A DNA stretch of 64,000 bases from Streptomyces sporangiiformans (GCF_005768555.2 NZ_VCHX02000129.1:129573-193572); one strand, 5' to 3'. Counted from the first letter of the stretch, positions 25,989-35,884 are shown. Numbers and translations: made by a program. Notes: a model not told the origin generated them from the sequence alone.

Positions 25989-28900
25989 TCAGCGGCCCCG
26001 GCGGCGCCCCCGCCCCTCGTCCCAGCCCTCGTCCTCGCGCGGGCCCAGCAGCTCGTCCGCCAGCGACGGAAGATCGTCGAGCGGGGTCTCCTCCGCCCAG
26101 TCCGAGCGTGAACGTCGATGGGAGCCGTCCTCGGCGTCGAACTGGGGCAGCTCGCGTGTGCGGGCGTCGGAGCCGTCGGGCCTCGGCGACTCGTCCCGGA
26201 AGTACCCCGGCGGCACCCGGTCGTCCGTCGAGTCGCTCGTCCGCCCGCCCCCGCGGTCATCCCGCGCGGCACGGTCCTCTCGTACGGGAGGAAGGACGGC
26301 CGTCTCATCGGCGGCCCCCTGCGGCTCCGGAGGCTGCGGCAGCACGGCCGTTTCCTCGGCGTCCGGGCCGGTGCCCTGGGGCGCCACGGGAGGCAGCACG
26401 GTGGTCTCGTCGTTCGGTCCCGCGGGCGAGTTCGCCGGCGTGTTCTTCGGCGCGTTCGTCGGCGCGTTCGTCGGGGTCACGATGGGCGTCGGCACCGTGG
26501 TCTCGTTGTCACTCGCGGTCCCCGACGATCCGGAATCCTCCGTACCGGCAGAGGGAGAACCCGCGGCCGCCGCCGTCGCAGCCGCCGAAGCCGCTGCCGC
26601 CGCCCTCCGGGCCTCCTCGGCCCGGACCAGCGCCTCCTCGGCCTTCCGCTGCTTCTCCAGGCGCCGCTCCTCCGCCTCCGCGCGGAGCCGCGCCTCCTCG
26701 GCGGCCTGCTTGCGCAGACGCTCCTGCTCGGCCGCGCGCGCCTGCTCCTCGGCGAGCCGCCGCGCCCGCTCCTCCTCGGCGCGCCGCCGTGCCTCTTCGG
26801 CCCGCTGCCGGGCCTCCTCGGCCTGCCGCTCGGCCTCGCGCCGCTGCGCCTCCTCCAGCTCGCGCTTCTTGCGCTCCTCTTCCTCCGCGCGCAGCCGGGC
26901 GAGCTGCTCCTGGCGCTCGCGCTCCAGGCGCTCCTCCTCGGCCTTGCGGGCGGCCTCTTCCTCGGCGCGCCGCCGCGCCTCCTCCTCGGCCGCCTTACGG
27001 GCCTCCTCCTGGGCCTTCACCTCGGCCTCGGAGAGCGGCAGCAGCATGTCGAGCCGATGCCGGATGACGGTGGTGACCGACTCGGGCTCCTGCCCGGCGT
27101 CGACCACCAGGTAGCGCGTGGGGTCGGCGGCCGCGAGCGTCAGAAAACCGGACCGCACGCGCGCGTGGAACTCGGCGGGCTCCGACTCCAGCCGGTCCGG
27201 CGCCTCCGTGAACCGCTCGCGGGCGGCTTCCGGCGACACGTCGAGCAGCACCGTCAGATGCGGTACGAGCCCGTTCGTCGCCCAGCGGTTGATACGGGCG
27301 ATCTCGGTCGGGGAGAGGTCACGCCCCGCTCCCTGGTACGCCACAGAGGAGTCGATGTACCGGTCCGAGATCACGACCGCGCCCCGCTCCAGCGCGGGCC
27401 GCACCACGGTGTCCACGTGCTCGGCGCGGTCCGCGGCGTACAGCAGCGCCTCGGCCCGGTGCGACAGCCCGGCCGAGGACACGTCCAGCAGGATCGACCG
27501 CAGCCGCTTCCCGACGGGGGTGGCGCCCGGCTCGCGCGTCAGCACGACCTCGTGCCCCTTGGCCCGGATCCACTCCGCGAGTGTCTCGGCCTGCGTCGAC
27601 TTCCCGGCCCCGTCGCCACCCTCCAGAGCGATGAAGAAGCCGGCGGTGGCTTGCGCCTGCACGGGGTCGTCCCCGCCGCGCAGCGCGTCCCTCAGGTCGT
27701 GGCGCAGCGGCACCCCGGAACGGTCGTCGATCTTGGCCAGCACCAGTGCGGCGACCGGCAGCAGCAGCGCGCCGACGAGCATCAGGGTGAAGGCGGCGCC
27801 GCCGTGCGCGAACACGAACTTGCCGCTCTCCAGCCGGTGCCGCCCGATGGCCGACGCCACCACGGGGCCCATCACGGCGCCCAGGGCGACGTAGACCCGT
27901 ACGACCGCGTGCAGGTGCTCCGTCGTCCGCGCCCGCCGGTCGTCCTCGGTCTCCTGGTCGAGCAGCGTGTGCCCGGTGTTCGCGGCGACGCCCGCGCCGA
28001 CGCCGGCGAGCGCCACGATCAGGATCACCGTGGCGACGTCCGGGACGAGCCCGGCTGCGAGCAGCGCGACCCCCGTGAAGGCGATCGCCAGGGCGAGCAG
28101 CCGGCGCCGCGAGAGGGACGGCAGCAGGGAAGGTGCCGTACGGATCCCGGCGACCGTGCCACCGGTCAGCGCGAGCACGAGCAGCCCGTACGTCACCGGT
28201 CCGCCGCCCAGGTCCTTGGCGTGCAGCACGGCGACGGCCACGGCGGCAGCGACCGCCCCGCCGACGGCCGCGCAGGCGAAGACCAGCAGCGGAATCGCGC
28301 CGGTGCGCCCCTTGTCGACGCCGGTGCCGGTCTTGGGGCGGCGCAGGCCCTCGAGCGGCGACCGCGCGCGCGGGGTGCGCGCGTCGGGCAGTTCGAGGAA
28401 CGTGAGTACCGACAGGGACGCGGCGAACAGGCCCGCGCAGACGTACGACGCGAGCGCCGCCTGGTGCTGGTCGAACCAGGCCAGTCCGGCACCGAGCAGG
28501 TTGTTGACGAGCCCGGCCAGGACGAGGGCGGCAGCCGCGAGAGGCACCGCCACGAATCCCGTACGCAGCGACAGGCGACGCAGTGCGTCCATGTGGTCCG
28601 GCAGCGGGCGGACCGAAGCGCCCTCCGGGGGCGGCGGGGGCAGCAGCGCGGGCGCCGCACTCTCGCGGCACACCGTCCAGAAGCGCTCGGCGACCCCCGT
28701 CACGAACGCGGTCACCAGGATCACGGCGAGCGCGTCCTCGGGCGTCCAGTCGATCCACAGGGGCGCGATGATCAGCAGCGCGACCCGCAGGCCGTCCGCG
28801 ACGACCATGGTCCAGCGGCGGTCGAGCGGCCCGTCCGGCGAGGTGAGAGAGGTGAGCGGTCCGAGGAGCACGGCCCCGAAGAGCAGTGTCGCCAGAACGC

Positions 28901-29165
28901 GCGTCCCGAAGACCGCTGCGACGGCGAGCGCCACTCCTCGGTAGCCGCCGCCGAAGGAGGCTTCGGCGATCGCGGCCTGGAAGGCCAGGACGACCAGGAC
29001 GAGCAACGCGAGGGCGTCGCCGACATCGCCCACCAACTGGGCGCTCCACAACCGCTTCAGCTGCGGCCGACGCAGCAGGGCGCGGACAGCGCGCTCCCGG
29101 GAGTCTGCGACCAGGGCTTCGTCGGGGGCCGCTGTCTGGGCCGTAGGCTGCTCGGCTCGCGTCAT
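25989..29165 (-). CDS. tmk: Membrane-anchored thymidylate kinase (MFS-like domain - Tmk - coiled coil fusion)
   Basis: A 1058-residue fusion. Residues ~30-490 carry about 12 membrane segments with an MFS-like pattern. Residues ~510-725 are a complete thymidylate kinase with P-loop ALEGGDGAGKST, VLTREPGATPVG and SDRYIDSSVAYQGAGRDLS. Residues ~730-880 are a highly charged Glu/Arg/Ala coiled coil. The rest is a disordered tail with four ETTV/ETAV-P repeats and an acidic end. Tmk phosphorylates dTMP to dTDP. The membrane anchor and long coil are an actinomycete peculiarity (an S. coelicolor counterpart, SCO3542, is known to me). The role of the transporter-like part is not established. Just upstream of holB. 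Confidence 0.92.
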   Translation of the reverse strand: MTRAEQPTAQTAAPDEALVADSRERAVRALLRRPQLKRLWSAQLVGDVGDALALLVLVVLAFQAAIAEASFGGGYRGVALAVAAVFGTRVLATLLFGAVLLGPLTSLTSPDGPLDRRWTMVVADGLRVALLIIAPLWIDWTPEDALAVILVTAFVTGVAERFWTVCRESAAPALLPPPPPEGASVRPLPDHMDALRRLSLRTGFVAVPLAAAALVLAGLVNNLLGAGLAWFDQHQAALASYVCAGLFAASLSVLTFLELPDARTPRARSPLEGLRRPKTGTGVDKGRTGAIPLLVFACAAVGGAVAAAVAVAVLHAKDLGGGPVTYGLLVLALTGGTVAGIRTAPSLLPSLSRRRLLALAIAFTGVALLAAGLVPDVATVILIVALAGVGAGVAANTGHTLLDQETEDDRRARTTEHLHAVVRVYVALGAVMGPVVASAIGRHRLESGKFVFAHGGAAFTLMLVGALLLPVAALVLAKIDDRSGVPLRHDLRDALRGGDDPVQAQATAGFFIALEGGDGAGKSTQAETLAEWIRAKGHEVVLTREPGATPVGKRLRSILLDVSSAGLSHRAEALLYAADRAEHVDTVVRPALERGAVVISDRYIDSSVAYQGAGRDLSPTEIARINRWATNGLVPHLTVLLDVSPEAARERFTEAPDRLESEPAEFHARVRSGFLTLAAADPTRYLVVDAGQEPESVTTVIRHRLDMLLPLSEAEVKAQEEARKAAEEEARRRAEEEAARKAEEERLERERQEQLARLRAEEEERKKRELEEAQRREAERQAEEARQRAEEARRRAEEERARRLAEEQARAAEQERLRKQAAEEARLRAEAEERRLEKQRKAEEALVRAEEARRAAAAASAAATAAAAGSPSAGTEDSGSSGTASDNETTVPTPIVTPTNAPTNAPKNTPANSPAGPNDETTVLPPVAPQGTGPDAEETAVLPQPPEPQGAADETAVLPPVREDRAARDDRGGGRTSDSTDDRVPPGYFRDESPRPDGSDARTRELPQFDAEDGSHRRSRSDWAEETPLDDLPSLADELLGPREDEGWDEGRGRRRGR

Positions 29166-29425
29166 GCATTCAGCCTATCGGCAGGCGCTGACGCCCCGAA
29201 AAGGAGCCCGACACATGCGGACGCAAGGCCTCCGAGGGGCGCCGCACATACGGACGCGAGGCCTCCGGAGGGGCCGCCGCGCTCCGTTCGGCCCTCGCCG
29301 GACGACTTTCCTCCGGGGCGAACGCACGAACGCCGCGGCGATCGATGCACGATCGCTGCGGCGTCGATGCGCGAAGGAGCGACCACCGCGGGCGCGAAGG
29401 CCCGCCGCGGCCCGAAGGCGCGAGC

Positions 29426-32269
29426 TCAGCCCTCGGAAGCCGCCGACTTCTTGGCGGCTGCCTTCTTGGCGGGGGCCTTCTTCGCGGCCGTCTTCGAAGC
29501 CGCCGTCTTCTTGGCGGCCGTCTTCTTGGCAGGGGCCTTCTTGGTGGCCGTCTTCTTGGCCGCGGCCTTCTTCGTCGTCTTCTTGGCGGGCCCCTTCGCC
29601 CGCTTCTCCGCGAGCAGCTCGAAACCGCGCTCCGGAGTGATCGTCTCGACGCTGTCGCCGGACCGGAGGGTCGCGTTGGTCTCGCCGTCGGTGACGTACG
29701 GCCCGAAGCGCCCGTCCTTGACGACGACCGGCTTCCCGCTGACCGGGTCCTCGCCGAGCTCCTTCAGCGGCGGCTTTGCGGCGGCGCGGCCACGCTGCTT
29801 GGGCTGGGAGTAGATCTCCAGCGCCTCTTCCAGCGTGATCGTGAAGAGCTGCTCCTCGGACTGGAGCGAGCGCGAGTCGGTGCCCTTCTTCAGGTACGGC
29901 CCGTAGCGCCCGTTCTGCGCGGTGATCTCCACGCCCTCGGCGTCCTTGCCGACGACGCGCGGCAGCGACATCAGCTTGAGCGCGTCCTCCAGGGTCACCG
30001 TGTCCAGGGACATCGACTTGAAGAGCGACGCCGTACGCGGCTTGACGGCGTTCTTGCCGGTCTTCGGAGTGCCCTCGGGGAGCACCTCGGTGACGTACGG
30101 CCCGTAGCGCCCGTCCTTGGCGACGATCTGGTGGCCGGTGACCGGGTCGGCGCCCAGCTCGAAGTCACCGCTCGGCTTGGCGAGCAGCTCCTCCGCGTAC
30201 TCCACCGACAGCTCGTCCGGAGCCAGATCGTCCGGGACGTCCGCGCGCTGGTGGATCTCGGAGTCCTTCTCACCGCGCTCGACGTAGGGGCCGTAGCGCC
30301 CGACGCGCAGCACGATGCCGTCGCCCACGGGGAACGACGACACCTCGCGTGCGTCGATCGCGCCCAGGTCGGTGACGAGCTCCTTGAGGCCGCCGAGGTG
30401 GTCCCCGTCGCCGTTGCCCGCCTCGGCCGCGGTGCCGACGCCGTTCGCCGTGGCGGAGCCGCTGTCGGGGGCGGTGTCGCCGAAGTAGAACCGCTTCAGC
30501 CACGGCACGGACTGCGCCTCGCCCCGCGCGATGCGGTCGAGGTCGTCCTCCATCTTGGCGGTGAAGCCGTAGTCGACGAGCCGACCGAAGTGCTTCTCCA
30601 GAAGGTTGACCACGGCGAAGGACAGGAAGGACGGCACCAGGGCCGTGCCCTTCTTGAACACGTAACCGCGGTCGAGGATGGTCCCGATGATCGACGCGTA
30701 CGTCGACGGGCGGCCGATCTCGCGCTCTTCGAGCTCCTTGACCAGGCTGGCCTCGGTGTAGCGGGCCGGGGGCTTGGTGGCGTGGCCGTCGACCGAGATC
30801 TCGTCGGCGGACAGCGGGTCGCCCTGGCTGACCTGCGGCAGCCGGCGCTCACGGTCGTCGAGTTCGGCGTTCGGGTCGTCCGCGCCCTCGACGTACGCCT
30901 TCAGGAAGCCGTGGAAGGTGATGGTCTTGCCGGACGCGCTGAACTCGGCGTCGCGGCCGTCGGAGGCCGTGCCACCGATCTTCACCGTGACGGAGTTCCC
31001 GGTCGCGTCCTTCATCTGAGAGGCGACGGTCCGCTTCCAGATCAGCTCGTAGAGCTTGAACTGGTCGCCGGTCAGTCCGGTCTCGGCGGGCGTGCGGAAG
31101 CGGTCGCCGGAGGGGCGGATCGCCTCGTGCGCCTCCTGCGCGTTCTTGACCTTCCCGGCGTACGTCCGCGGCCGGTCCGGCAGGTAGTCGGCGCCGTACA
31201 GCTGGGTGACCTGCGCGCGGGCGGCGGCGACCGCCGTGTCCGAGAGGGTCGTGGAGTCCGTACGCATGTAGGTGATGAAGCCGTTCTCGTACAGCTTCTG
31301 CGCCACCTGCATCGTGGCCTTCGCACCGAAGCCGAGCTTGCGCGAGGCCTCCTGCTGCATCGTCGTCGTGCGGAACGGCGCGTACGGCGAGCGGCGGTAC
31401 GGCTTCGACTCGACGGACCGTACGGAGAAGTTTGTGTGTTCCAGGGCGGCGGCGAGCGCCCGGGCGTTCGCCTCGTCCAGGTGCAGGGTGTTCGCGCTCT
31501 TCAGCTGCCCGAGCGAGTCGAAGTCACGCCCCTGGGCGACGCGCCTGCCGTCGACCGTCGTCAGGCGAGCGACCAGGGAGGACGGGTCGCTCCGGTCGCC
31601 TGCGCGGCCCGTACCGAAGGTGCCCGTCAGGTCCCAGTACTCGGCCGAGCGGAAGGCGATGCGCTCGCGCTCACGCTCGACGACCAGCCGGGTCGCCACG
31701 GACTGGACACGGCCCGCCGACAGACGCGGCATGACCTTCTTCCACAGGACCGGCGACACCTCGTAGCCGTAGAGGCGGTCGAGGATACGGCGCGTCTCCT
31801 GGGCGTCGACGAGCTTCTGGTTGAGCTCGCGCGGGTTGGCGACGGCGGCCTGGATCGCGGCCTTGGTGATCTCGTGGAAGACCATCCGCTTGACCGGGAC
31901 CTTGGGCTTGAGCACCTCCTGGAGGTGCCACGCGATGGCCTCGCCCTCGCGGTCCTCATCGGTGGCGAGGAAGAGCTCGTCTGAGTCGCGCAGGAGGTCC
32001 TTGAGCTTCTTGACCTGCGCTCGCTTGTCGGCGTTGACGACATAGATGGGCTGGAAGTCGTGCTCGACGTCCACGCCGAGGCGTCGGACCTCGCCCGTGT
32101 ACTTCTCGGGGACTTCCGCGGCGCCGTTCGGGAGGTCGCGGATGTGCCCGACGCTCGCTTCGACGACGTAGCCGGGGCCCAGGTAGCCCTTGATCGTCTT
32201 CGCCTTGGCAGGCGACTCGACGATGACGAGTCGGCGGCCGCCGTGTGCGGTCTCGCTGGTCGGGGACAA
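29426..32269 (-). CDS. topA: DNA topoisomerase I
   Basis: A 947-residue type IA topoisomerase. I choose TTG 32269 as start: it follows GGAGAGAAGAG and gives the usual N-terminus SPTSETAHGGRRLVIVESPA, while ATG 32335 has no ribosome site. Seen: TOPRIM start IVESPAKAKTIKGYL, LATDEDREGEAIAWHL, catalytic Tyr334 in FITYMRTDS, and RLSAGRVQSVATRLVVERE. There are four zinc-free C-terminal repeats with GRYGPYV or GRFGPYV cores, and a ~50-residue Lys/Ala tail (AAKKTATKKAPAKK...) that binds DNA in actinobacterial TopA. It relaxes negative supercoils. 260 bp separate it from the tmk start. Confidence 0.96.
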   Translation of the reverse strand: MSPTSETAHGGRRLVIVESPAKAKTIKGYLGPGYVVEASVGHIRDLPNGAAEVPEKYTGEVRRLGVDVEHDFQPIYVVNADKRAQVKKLKDLLRDSDELFLATDEDREGEAIAWHLQEVLKPKVPVKRMVFHEITKAAIQAAVANPRELNQKLVDAQETRRILDRLYGYEVSPVLWKKVMPRLSAGRVQSVATRLVVERERERIAFRSAEYWDLTGTFGTGRAGDRSDPSSLVARLTTVDGRRVAQGRDFDSLGQLKSANTLHLDEANARALAAALEHTNFSVRSVESKPYRRSPYAPFRTTTMQQEASRKLGFGAKATMQVAQKLYENGFITYMRTDSTTLSDTAVAAARAQVTQLYGADYLPDRPRTYAGKVKNAQEAHEAIRPSGDRFRTPAETGLTGDQFKLYELIWKRTVASQMKDATGNSVTVKIGGTASDGRDAEFSASGKTITFHGFLKAYVEGADDPNAELDDRERRLPQVSQGDPLSADEISVDGHATKPPARYTEASLVKELEEREIGRPSTYASIIGTILDRGYVFKKGTALVPSFLSFAVVNLLEKHFGRLVDYGFTAKMEDDLDRIARGEAQSVPWLKRFYFGDTAPDSGSATANGVGTAAEAGNGDGDHLGGLKELVTDLGAIDAREVSSFPVGDGIVLRVGRYGPYVERGEKDSEIHQRADVPDDLAPDELSVEYAEELLAKPSGDFELGADPVTGHQIVAKDGRYGPYVTEVLPEGTPKTGKNAVKPRTASLFKSMSLDTVTLEDALKLMSLPRVVGKDAEGVEITAQNGRYGPYLKKGTDSRSLQSEEQLFTITLEEALEIYSQPKQRGRAAAKPPLKELGEDPVSGKPVVVKDGRFGPYVTDGETNATLRSGDSVETITPERGFELLAEKRAKGPAKKTTKKAAAKKTATKKAPAKKTAAKKTAASKTAAKKAPAKKAAAKKSAASEG

Positions 32270-32654
32270 CTTCGCTCTTCTCTCCGGTCGACGCGGGGGG
32301 TCTCGCCCCGGGCTTTGTTCCCGAGGGTCGGTCATGCTGACGCTGCGGAGTGTGACGGTACATCCCGCCCCCGTGTCAAACGGGAAAAGCTCGCAACGGC
32401 CACTCGAACGGTAACCCGACTCCCGCCATTCCTGCCGCCCGGAGTGTGGACCAGCCACTTCGACCCTATCCGGAGGGTTACCTATCAATTACCGAACGGC
32501 AAGATGGCGACGGCGGGTGATCCGGCCGGCCGACCTTCCCGAGACGACAACTCCCGCCTGCCGGAAGCCGACACTCCGGATCGGTGGAGTCGGGCACTTC
32601 GGAGACCGGAGGCGTGCGCTCCAGTGACCGGAGGCCGATCCTCCGGAGACTGGA

Positions 32655-32723
32655 GTCACACCGGGATCCGGTCTTCGGTCACACCGGAACCAGGTCTTCG
32701 GTCACGCCGGAGCCCGGTCTTCT
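32655..32723. repeat. Three tandem 23-bp repeats
   Basis: Imperfect direct copies at 32655-32677, 32678-32700 and 32701-32723, each of the form GTCACACCGG...GGTCTTCG. They lie upstream of topA and abut the stop of the small membrane protein gene. A related CCGGAG-rich pattern continues to the left (about 32.59-32.65 kb). Confidence 0.8.
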
Positions 32724-32920
32724 CAGACGTGGGTGAAGCACCACACCGCGAGGAGGAGAGCGCAGGCCCCGGCAAAGCTCGCGACCATCGCCGAGGCGAC
32801 CGGACTCACCCCGTCGGCAACGGGTCCGCCGTGCCTCAGCCGGGCCGCGGTCCACACCAGCAGTCCGGCTCCGAACAGGGCGAACACCGCTCCCGTAAAG
32901 ATCGCCGGTCCGCTCTCCAT
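32723..32920 (-). CDS. Small two-helix membrane protein (65 aa)
   Basis: The start is ATG ending at 32920, with GGAGGGAA about 5 bases upstream. The 65-residue product is two hydrophobic helices, FTGAVFALFGAGLLVWTAARL and VASAMVASFAGACALLLAVW, joined by a short polar loop RHGGPVADGVSP. No catalytic motif is seen. Its position between topA and the methyltransferase is, as far as I recall, kept in Streptomyces. Function unknown. Confidence 0.75.
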   Translation of the reverse strand: MESGPAIFTGAVFALFGAGLLVWTAARLRHGGPVADGVSPVASAMVASFAGACALLLAVWCFTHV

Positions 32921-33670
32921 GGTTCGTTCCCTCCGCTTTGGGGTGCCCAAGGACGGGAGGCTGACACCTCCAGGAGGCCGGAACGCGAACCCACGGTGAA
33001 TTCGGGGCGTATCCGCCCCGCGGGGGACCCAAGGGGCCGGGTCTCCAGGTCCCCTGGGCCCCGGAGACCCCAGCGACCCCAGCGACCCAATCGATCCCAG
33101 TGACCCCATTGATCCCAGGGGCCCGGAAAGTGCCCCCAAGGCCCCGAGCCCCAGGACCTCAGCGGCTGGCCGCAGTGTCCACACCAGCAGCCACAGCCGA
33201 TCACACCGTTGGCGCAGTCGGTCGCCGTGTCGACTGCCACGACATGGCCGTCCGGCCAGTCCTCCTTCGCCTTTTCGTCGTCGTCACCGCCGAGCCCGAC
33301 GACCGCCCAGGCGGGGAACTTACGGCGCCGCCCGCCCTGAGGACCTCGGAACCGGACTGCCCCGGCGGTCCACCCGCATAAGACGCGGCGAAACCAGCGC
33401 CCGCGTAGGGCGGGGCGGATCGCTCGCGTACGGATTCCCTGACTCGTACGGGCTCCGGGAGCCGGAGCCCTGCCAGGAGTCCGCCCCCGACGGTGCCGCC
33501 CGGAGTGTGCGGCGTCTGCGCGGTGTGGGGTCTGGGGAGTGTGCGGCGCCGGTGCTGCGGTCGTGGGCGTGTACGAAGCCTGCTGCGGTAGTGAACCGCC
33601 CAACGCGAGGGCGCCGCCCTGCCCCGCTCCGGCGAGCGCCCCGGGCGTCGCGGGTCCCGCCCCTCTCGCG
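32921..33670. other. 750-bp stretch with a short tandem repeat and an unresolved, possibly frameshifted minus-strand gene
   Basis: Between about 33050 and 33125 a 9-bp unit (CCCAGCGAC/CCCAGTGAC-like) repeats, giving Gly-Leu-Gly-Ser runs in one minus frame. In 33201-33340 one minus frame looks coding (KFPAWAVVGLGGDDDEKAK, then EDWPDGHVVAVDTATDCANG). The coding-like signal shifts frame to the right (EPVRVRESVRERSAPPYAG, then GGSLPQQASYTPTTAAPAP). This could be a gene broken by two frameshifts, or chance in GC-rich DNA. I cannot assign a function. Confidence 0.35.
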
Positions 33671-35188
33671 TCACCCCGCCGGTTCGAGAAACCCCTGCTC
33701 AATCAGCAGGCGAATCTGCGCGGGCGTCCGGTCCCGCAGCAACACAGGGTCCTCGCCGACCAGTTGCGCGATGGCATCCAGAATCCGCCCGGCGCTCAGT
33801 GTGCCGTCGCACACGCCCGCGAAGCCCGCCCCCACCGTGTCCACCTGTGTGGCCCTCCGCATCCCGCGGTGCTGGCGCAGCACGACATGCTCCGGATCCT
33901 CGGCGCCCGGCAGCCCGACCTGCTCCTGCACGATCTCGCCCGCGAGTTTGAACTGCCCGGCGAGCAGGGCCGCGTCGTCGTGGGCGCGGAGATAGTCGAC
34001 GCGGTCGAAGTGCGCGCGCACGGTCTCGCCGAGCGGCTGTTCGACGGGATGCGGCCACTCCTCCGCGACGATCGACGGCTGCGCCGCCCCCGACTTGCGC
34101 AGGGTGATCCACCCGAAGCCGACGGACCTGACCTTCCGCGCCTCGAACTCGTCGAGCCACGCGTCGTACCGCGCCCGGTACTCCACCGGATCCGAGCGGT
34201 GGTCGCCCGCGTCCCGCAGCCACAACTCGGCATACTGCGTGATGTCCTGCACCTCACGCTGCACGATCCAGGCATCGCACCCACGCGGCACCCACGACCG
34301 GAGCCGGTCCTGCCAGTCCTCCCCTTCCACGTGCTGCCAGTTGGCGAGAAACTGCGCGTACCCGCCGTCGTTGAGCCGCTCTCCCGCCTGCTGGACGAGC
34401 GTGCGGCACAGATCGTCCCCGCCCATCCCGCCGTCGCGATAGGTGAGCCGGGCGCCGGGAGAGATGACGAAGGGCGGGTTCGAGACGATCAGGTCGTACG
34501 TCTCCTCGGCCACCGGCTCGAAGAGCGGGCCCTCGCGCAGATCGGCCGCCGGCGCGCCGGACAGCGCGAGCGTGAGGGCGGTGATGTGCAGTGCGCGCGG
34601 GTTGAGGTCGGTGGCGGTGACCCGCGTGGCGTGCTGTGCGGCGTGCAGCGCCTGGATCCCGGAGCCGGCGCCGATGTCGAGCGCGGACGCGACGGACGTC
34701 CGTACCGTGATGCCGGCCAGGGTGGTGGAAGCGCCGCCCACGCCGAGTACGACCCGCTCGTCCCGGCTGCCGATGCCGCCGGCTCCGCCGACCGCGCAGC
34801 CCAGGTCCGAGACGATGAACCAGTCCTCGCCGCCGGGCCCTCCGTACGGCCGGACGTCGACCGTGGCCGCGACCTCGTCCCCGCCGGTCCGGGTCAGCCA
34901 TCCGCTCTCCAGGCACCCCTCCACCGGCAGTACGTCCGCCAGGCGCGCGTGCGGCACCGGCTGCTGCAGCAGGAAGAGCCGTACGAGCGTCTCCAGTGGC
35001 GTGTCCCCCCGGGTCGCCCGTAGAGCGGGGACGGTCTCGCTCCGCGCCAGCGCCGCGTACGCGGGGGCGCCCAGCAGATCGAGCAGGCCGTCGGCACTGA
35101 AGGAGGCGCTCAGGAGGGCGTCCCGCAGCCGCGCGGTGACGTCGGGACGGTCGGACGAGGGCAGCGGTGCCAGGCTGGGGTTACTCAC
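33671..35188 (-). CDS. SAM-dependent methyltransferase with NPPF motif
   Basis: A 505-residue protein, start GTG 35188 assumed (GGAGG lies very close, so a nearby alternative is possible). The N-terminal ~150 residues are a helical domain with ARLRDALLSASFSADGLLDLLG. The catalytic domain has ALDIGAGSGIQALHAA (SAM loop), VTATDLNPRALHIT and DLIVSNPPFVISPG, the NPPF signature of N-methyltransferases acting on Gln, adenine or guanine nitrogen. The ~200-residue C-terminal region is conserved in actinobacterial homologues. The target, RNA or protein, is unknown. It lies between the small membrane protein and the lipoprotein genes. Confidence 0.85.
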   Translation of the reverse strand: MSNPSLAPLPSSDRPDVTARLRDALLSASFSADGLLDLLGAPAYAALARSETVPALRATRGDTPLETLVRLFLLQQPVPHARLADVLPVEGCLESGWLTRTGGDEVAATVDVRPYGGPGGEDWFIVSDLGCAVGGAGGIGSRDERVVLGVGGASTTLAGITVRTSVASALDIGAGSGIQALHAAQHATRVTATDLNPRALHITALTLALSGAPAADLREGPLFEPVAEETYDLIVSNPPFVISPGARLTYRDGGMGGDDLCRTLVQQAGERLNDGGYAQFLANWQHVEGEDWQDRLRSWVPRGCDAWIVQREVQDITQYAELWLRDAGDHRSDPVEYRARYDAWLDEFEARKVRSVGFGWITLRKSGAAQPSIVAEEWPHPVEQPLGETVRAHFDRVDYLRAHDDAALLAGQFKLAGEIVQEQVGLPGAEDPEHVVLRQHRGMRRATQVDTVGAGFAGVCDGTLSAGRILDAIAQLVGEDPVLLRDRTPAQIRLLIEQGFLEPAG

Positions 35189-35311
35189 GCCTCCATTGTG
35201 TCCGTTCCCGCCCACGGCGGAGCGTGCGCCTGTGGACACCCGTGCCGAGGGGCCCGGCACGCGCGCGTACCGGGCCCTCCTTCGGTTGACGAACGATCGG
35301 TCTCCCTGGGG

Positions 35312-35884
35312 TCAGCCGTTGGTGACCGACGGAGCCGGGGAGGCGGACTTGCAGCTCTCCTGCTTGGCCATCGCCTTGCGGACCTCGCCCTCCTCCAGCT
35401 TGCTGAGAGCGTCGTTGCCGCTCTGGCTCAGCTTGTCCAGCTCGGTGGCGATGTCCTTGAGCCCGTCGGCGAACTTCCCCTGGTCCTTCGTGTCGAGACC
35501 GTCGATCTGCTTCTTGAGGTCGGCATACGACGAGGAGATGGAGCTGAGTTCCGTGACGGCGTCCGTCTGCTTCTTCTCGCCGCCCTCGACGTCCGGAGCC
35601 CCTGCCGTTTTCACGGCGGAACCCATCGCCTTGTAGGCGTCGGACATGTCCTGGAAAGCCTGGGAGTCCGTCTTCTGGACGTCCTCCGGCGTGCTGTTGT
35701 CCGAGGTCTGCTTCTGGATGGAAGCGTTGGCGGCCTCGATCTTCTTCGCCTGGGGCTGCACCGCGTCACAGACCTGCTTCGCCCAGGAGTTCAGCTTGTC
35801 GCTGCTGTCGTCGCCGCCGCATCCTGACAGCGCCAGTACCAGTACCGCACCGCCGGACAGTGCGGCCGCGAGCTTCTTGTTCAC
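35312..35884 (-). CDS. Small secreted lipoprotein, helical
   Basis: I choose GTG 35884: GAAGGGA precedes it by 8 bases, and the result is a classic signal peptide (NKKLAAALSGGAVLVLALSGC) with the lipobox LSGC. ATG 35902 would place the ribosome site inside the gene. The 190-residue product is rich in Lys, Asp, Ser and Gln with long amphipathic helices (SWAKQVCDAVQPQAKKIEAANA, DLKKQIDGLDTKDQG) and two cysteines. It resembles the family of actinomycete 'small secreted protein' lipoproteins. No enzyme motif is seen. Confidence 0.83.
   Translation of the reverse strand: MNKKLAAALSGGAVLVLALSGCGGDDSSDKLNSWAKQVCDAVQPQAKKIEAANASIQKQTSDNSTPEDVQKTDSQAFQDMSDAYKAMGSAVKTAGAPDVEGGEKKQTDAVTELSSISSSYADLKKQIDGLDTKDQGKFADGLKDIATELDKLSQSGNDALSKLEEGEVRKAMAKQESCKSASPAPSVTNG

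Noticed and set aside
26118..29813. A 1231-codon + strand open frame opposite tmk.
   Set aside because: Low-complexity Arg/Gly/Leu composition and no motifs; the tmk fusion on the minus strand explains the region.
32655..32723. A CRISPR array.
   Set aside because: The 23-bp units are directly adjacent without spacers, and no cas genes are present.
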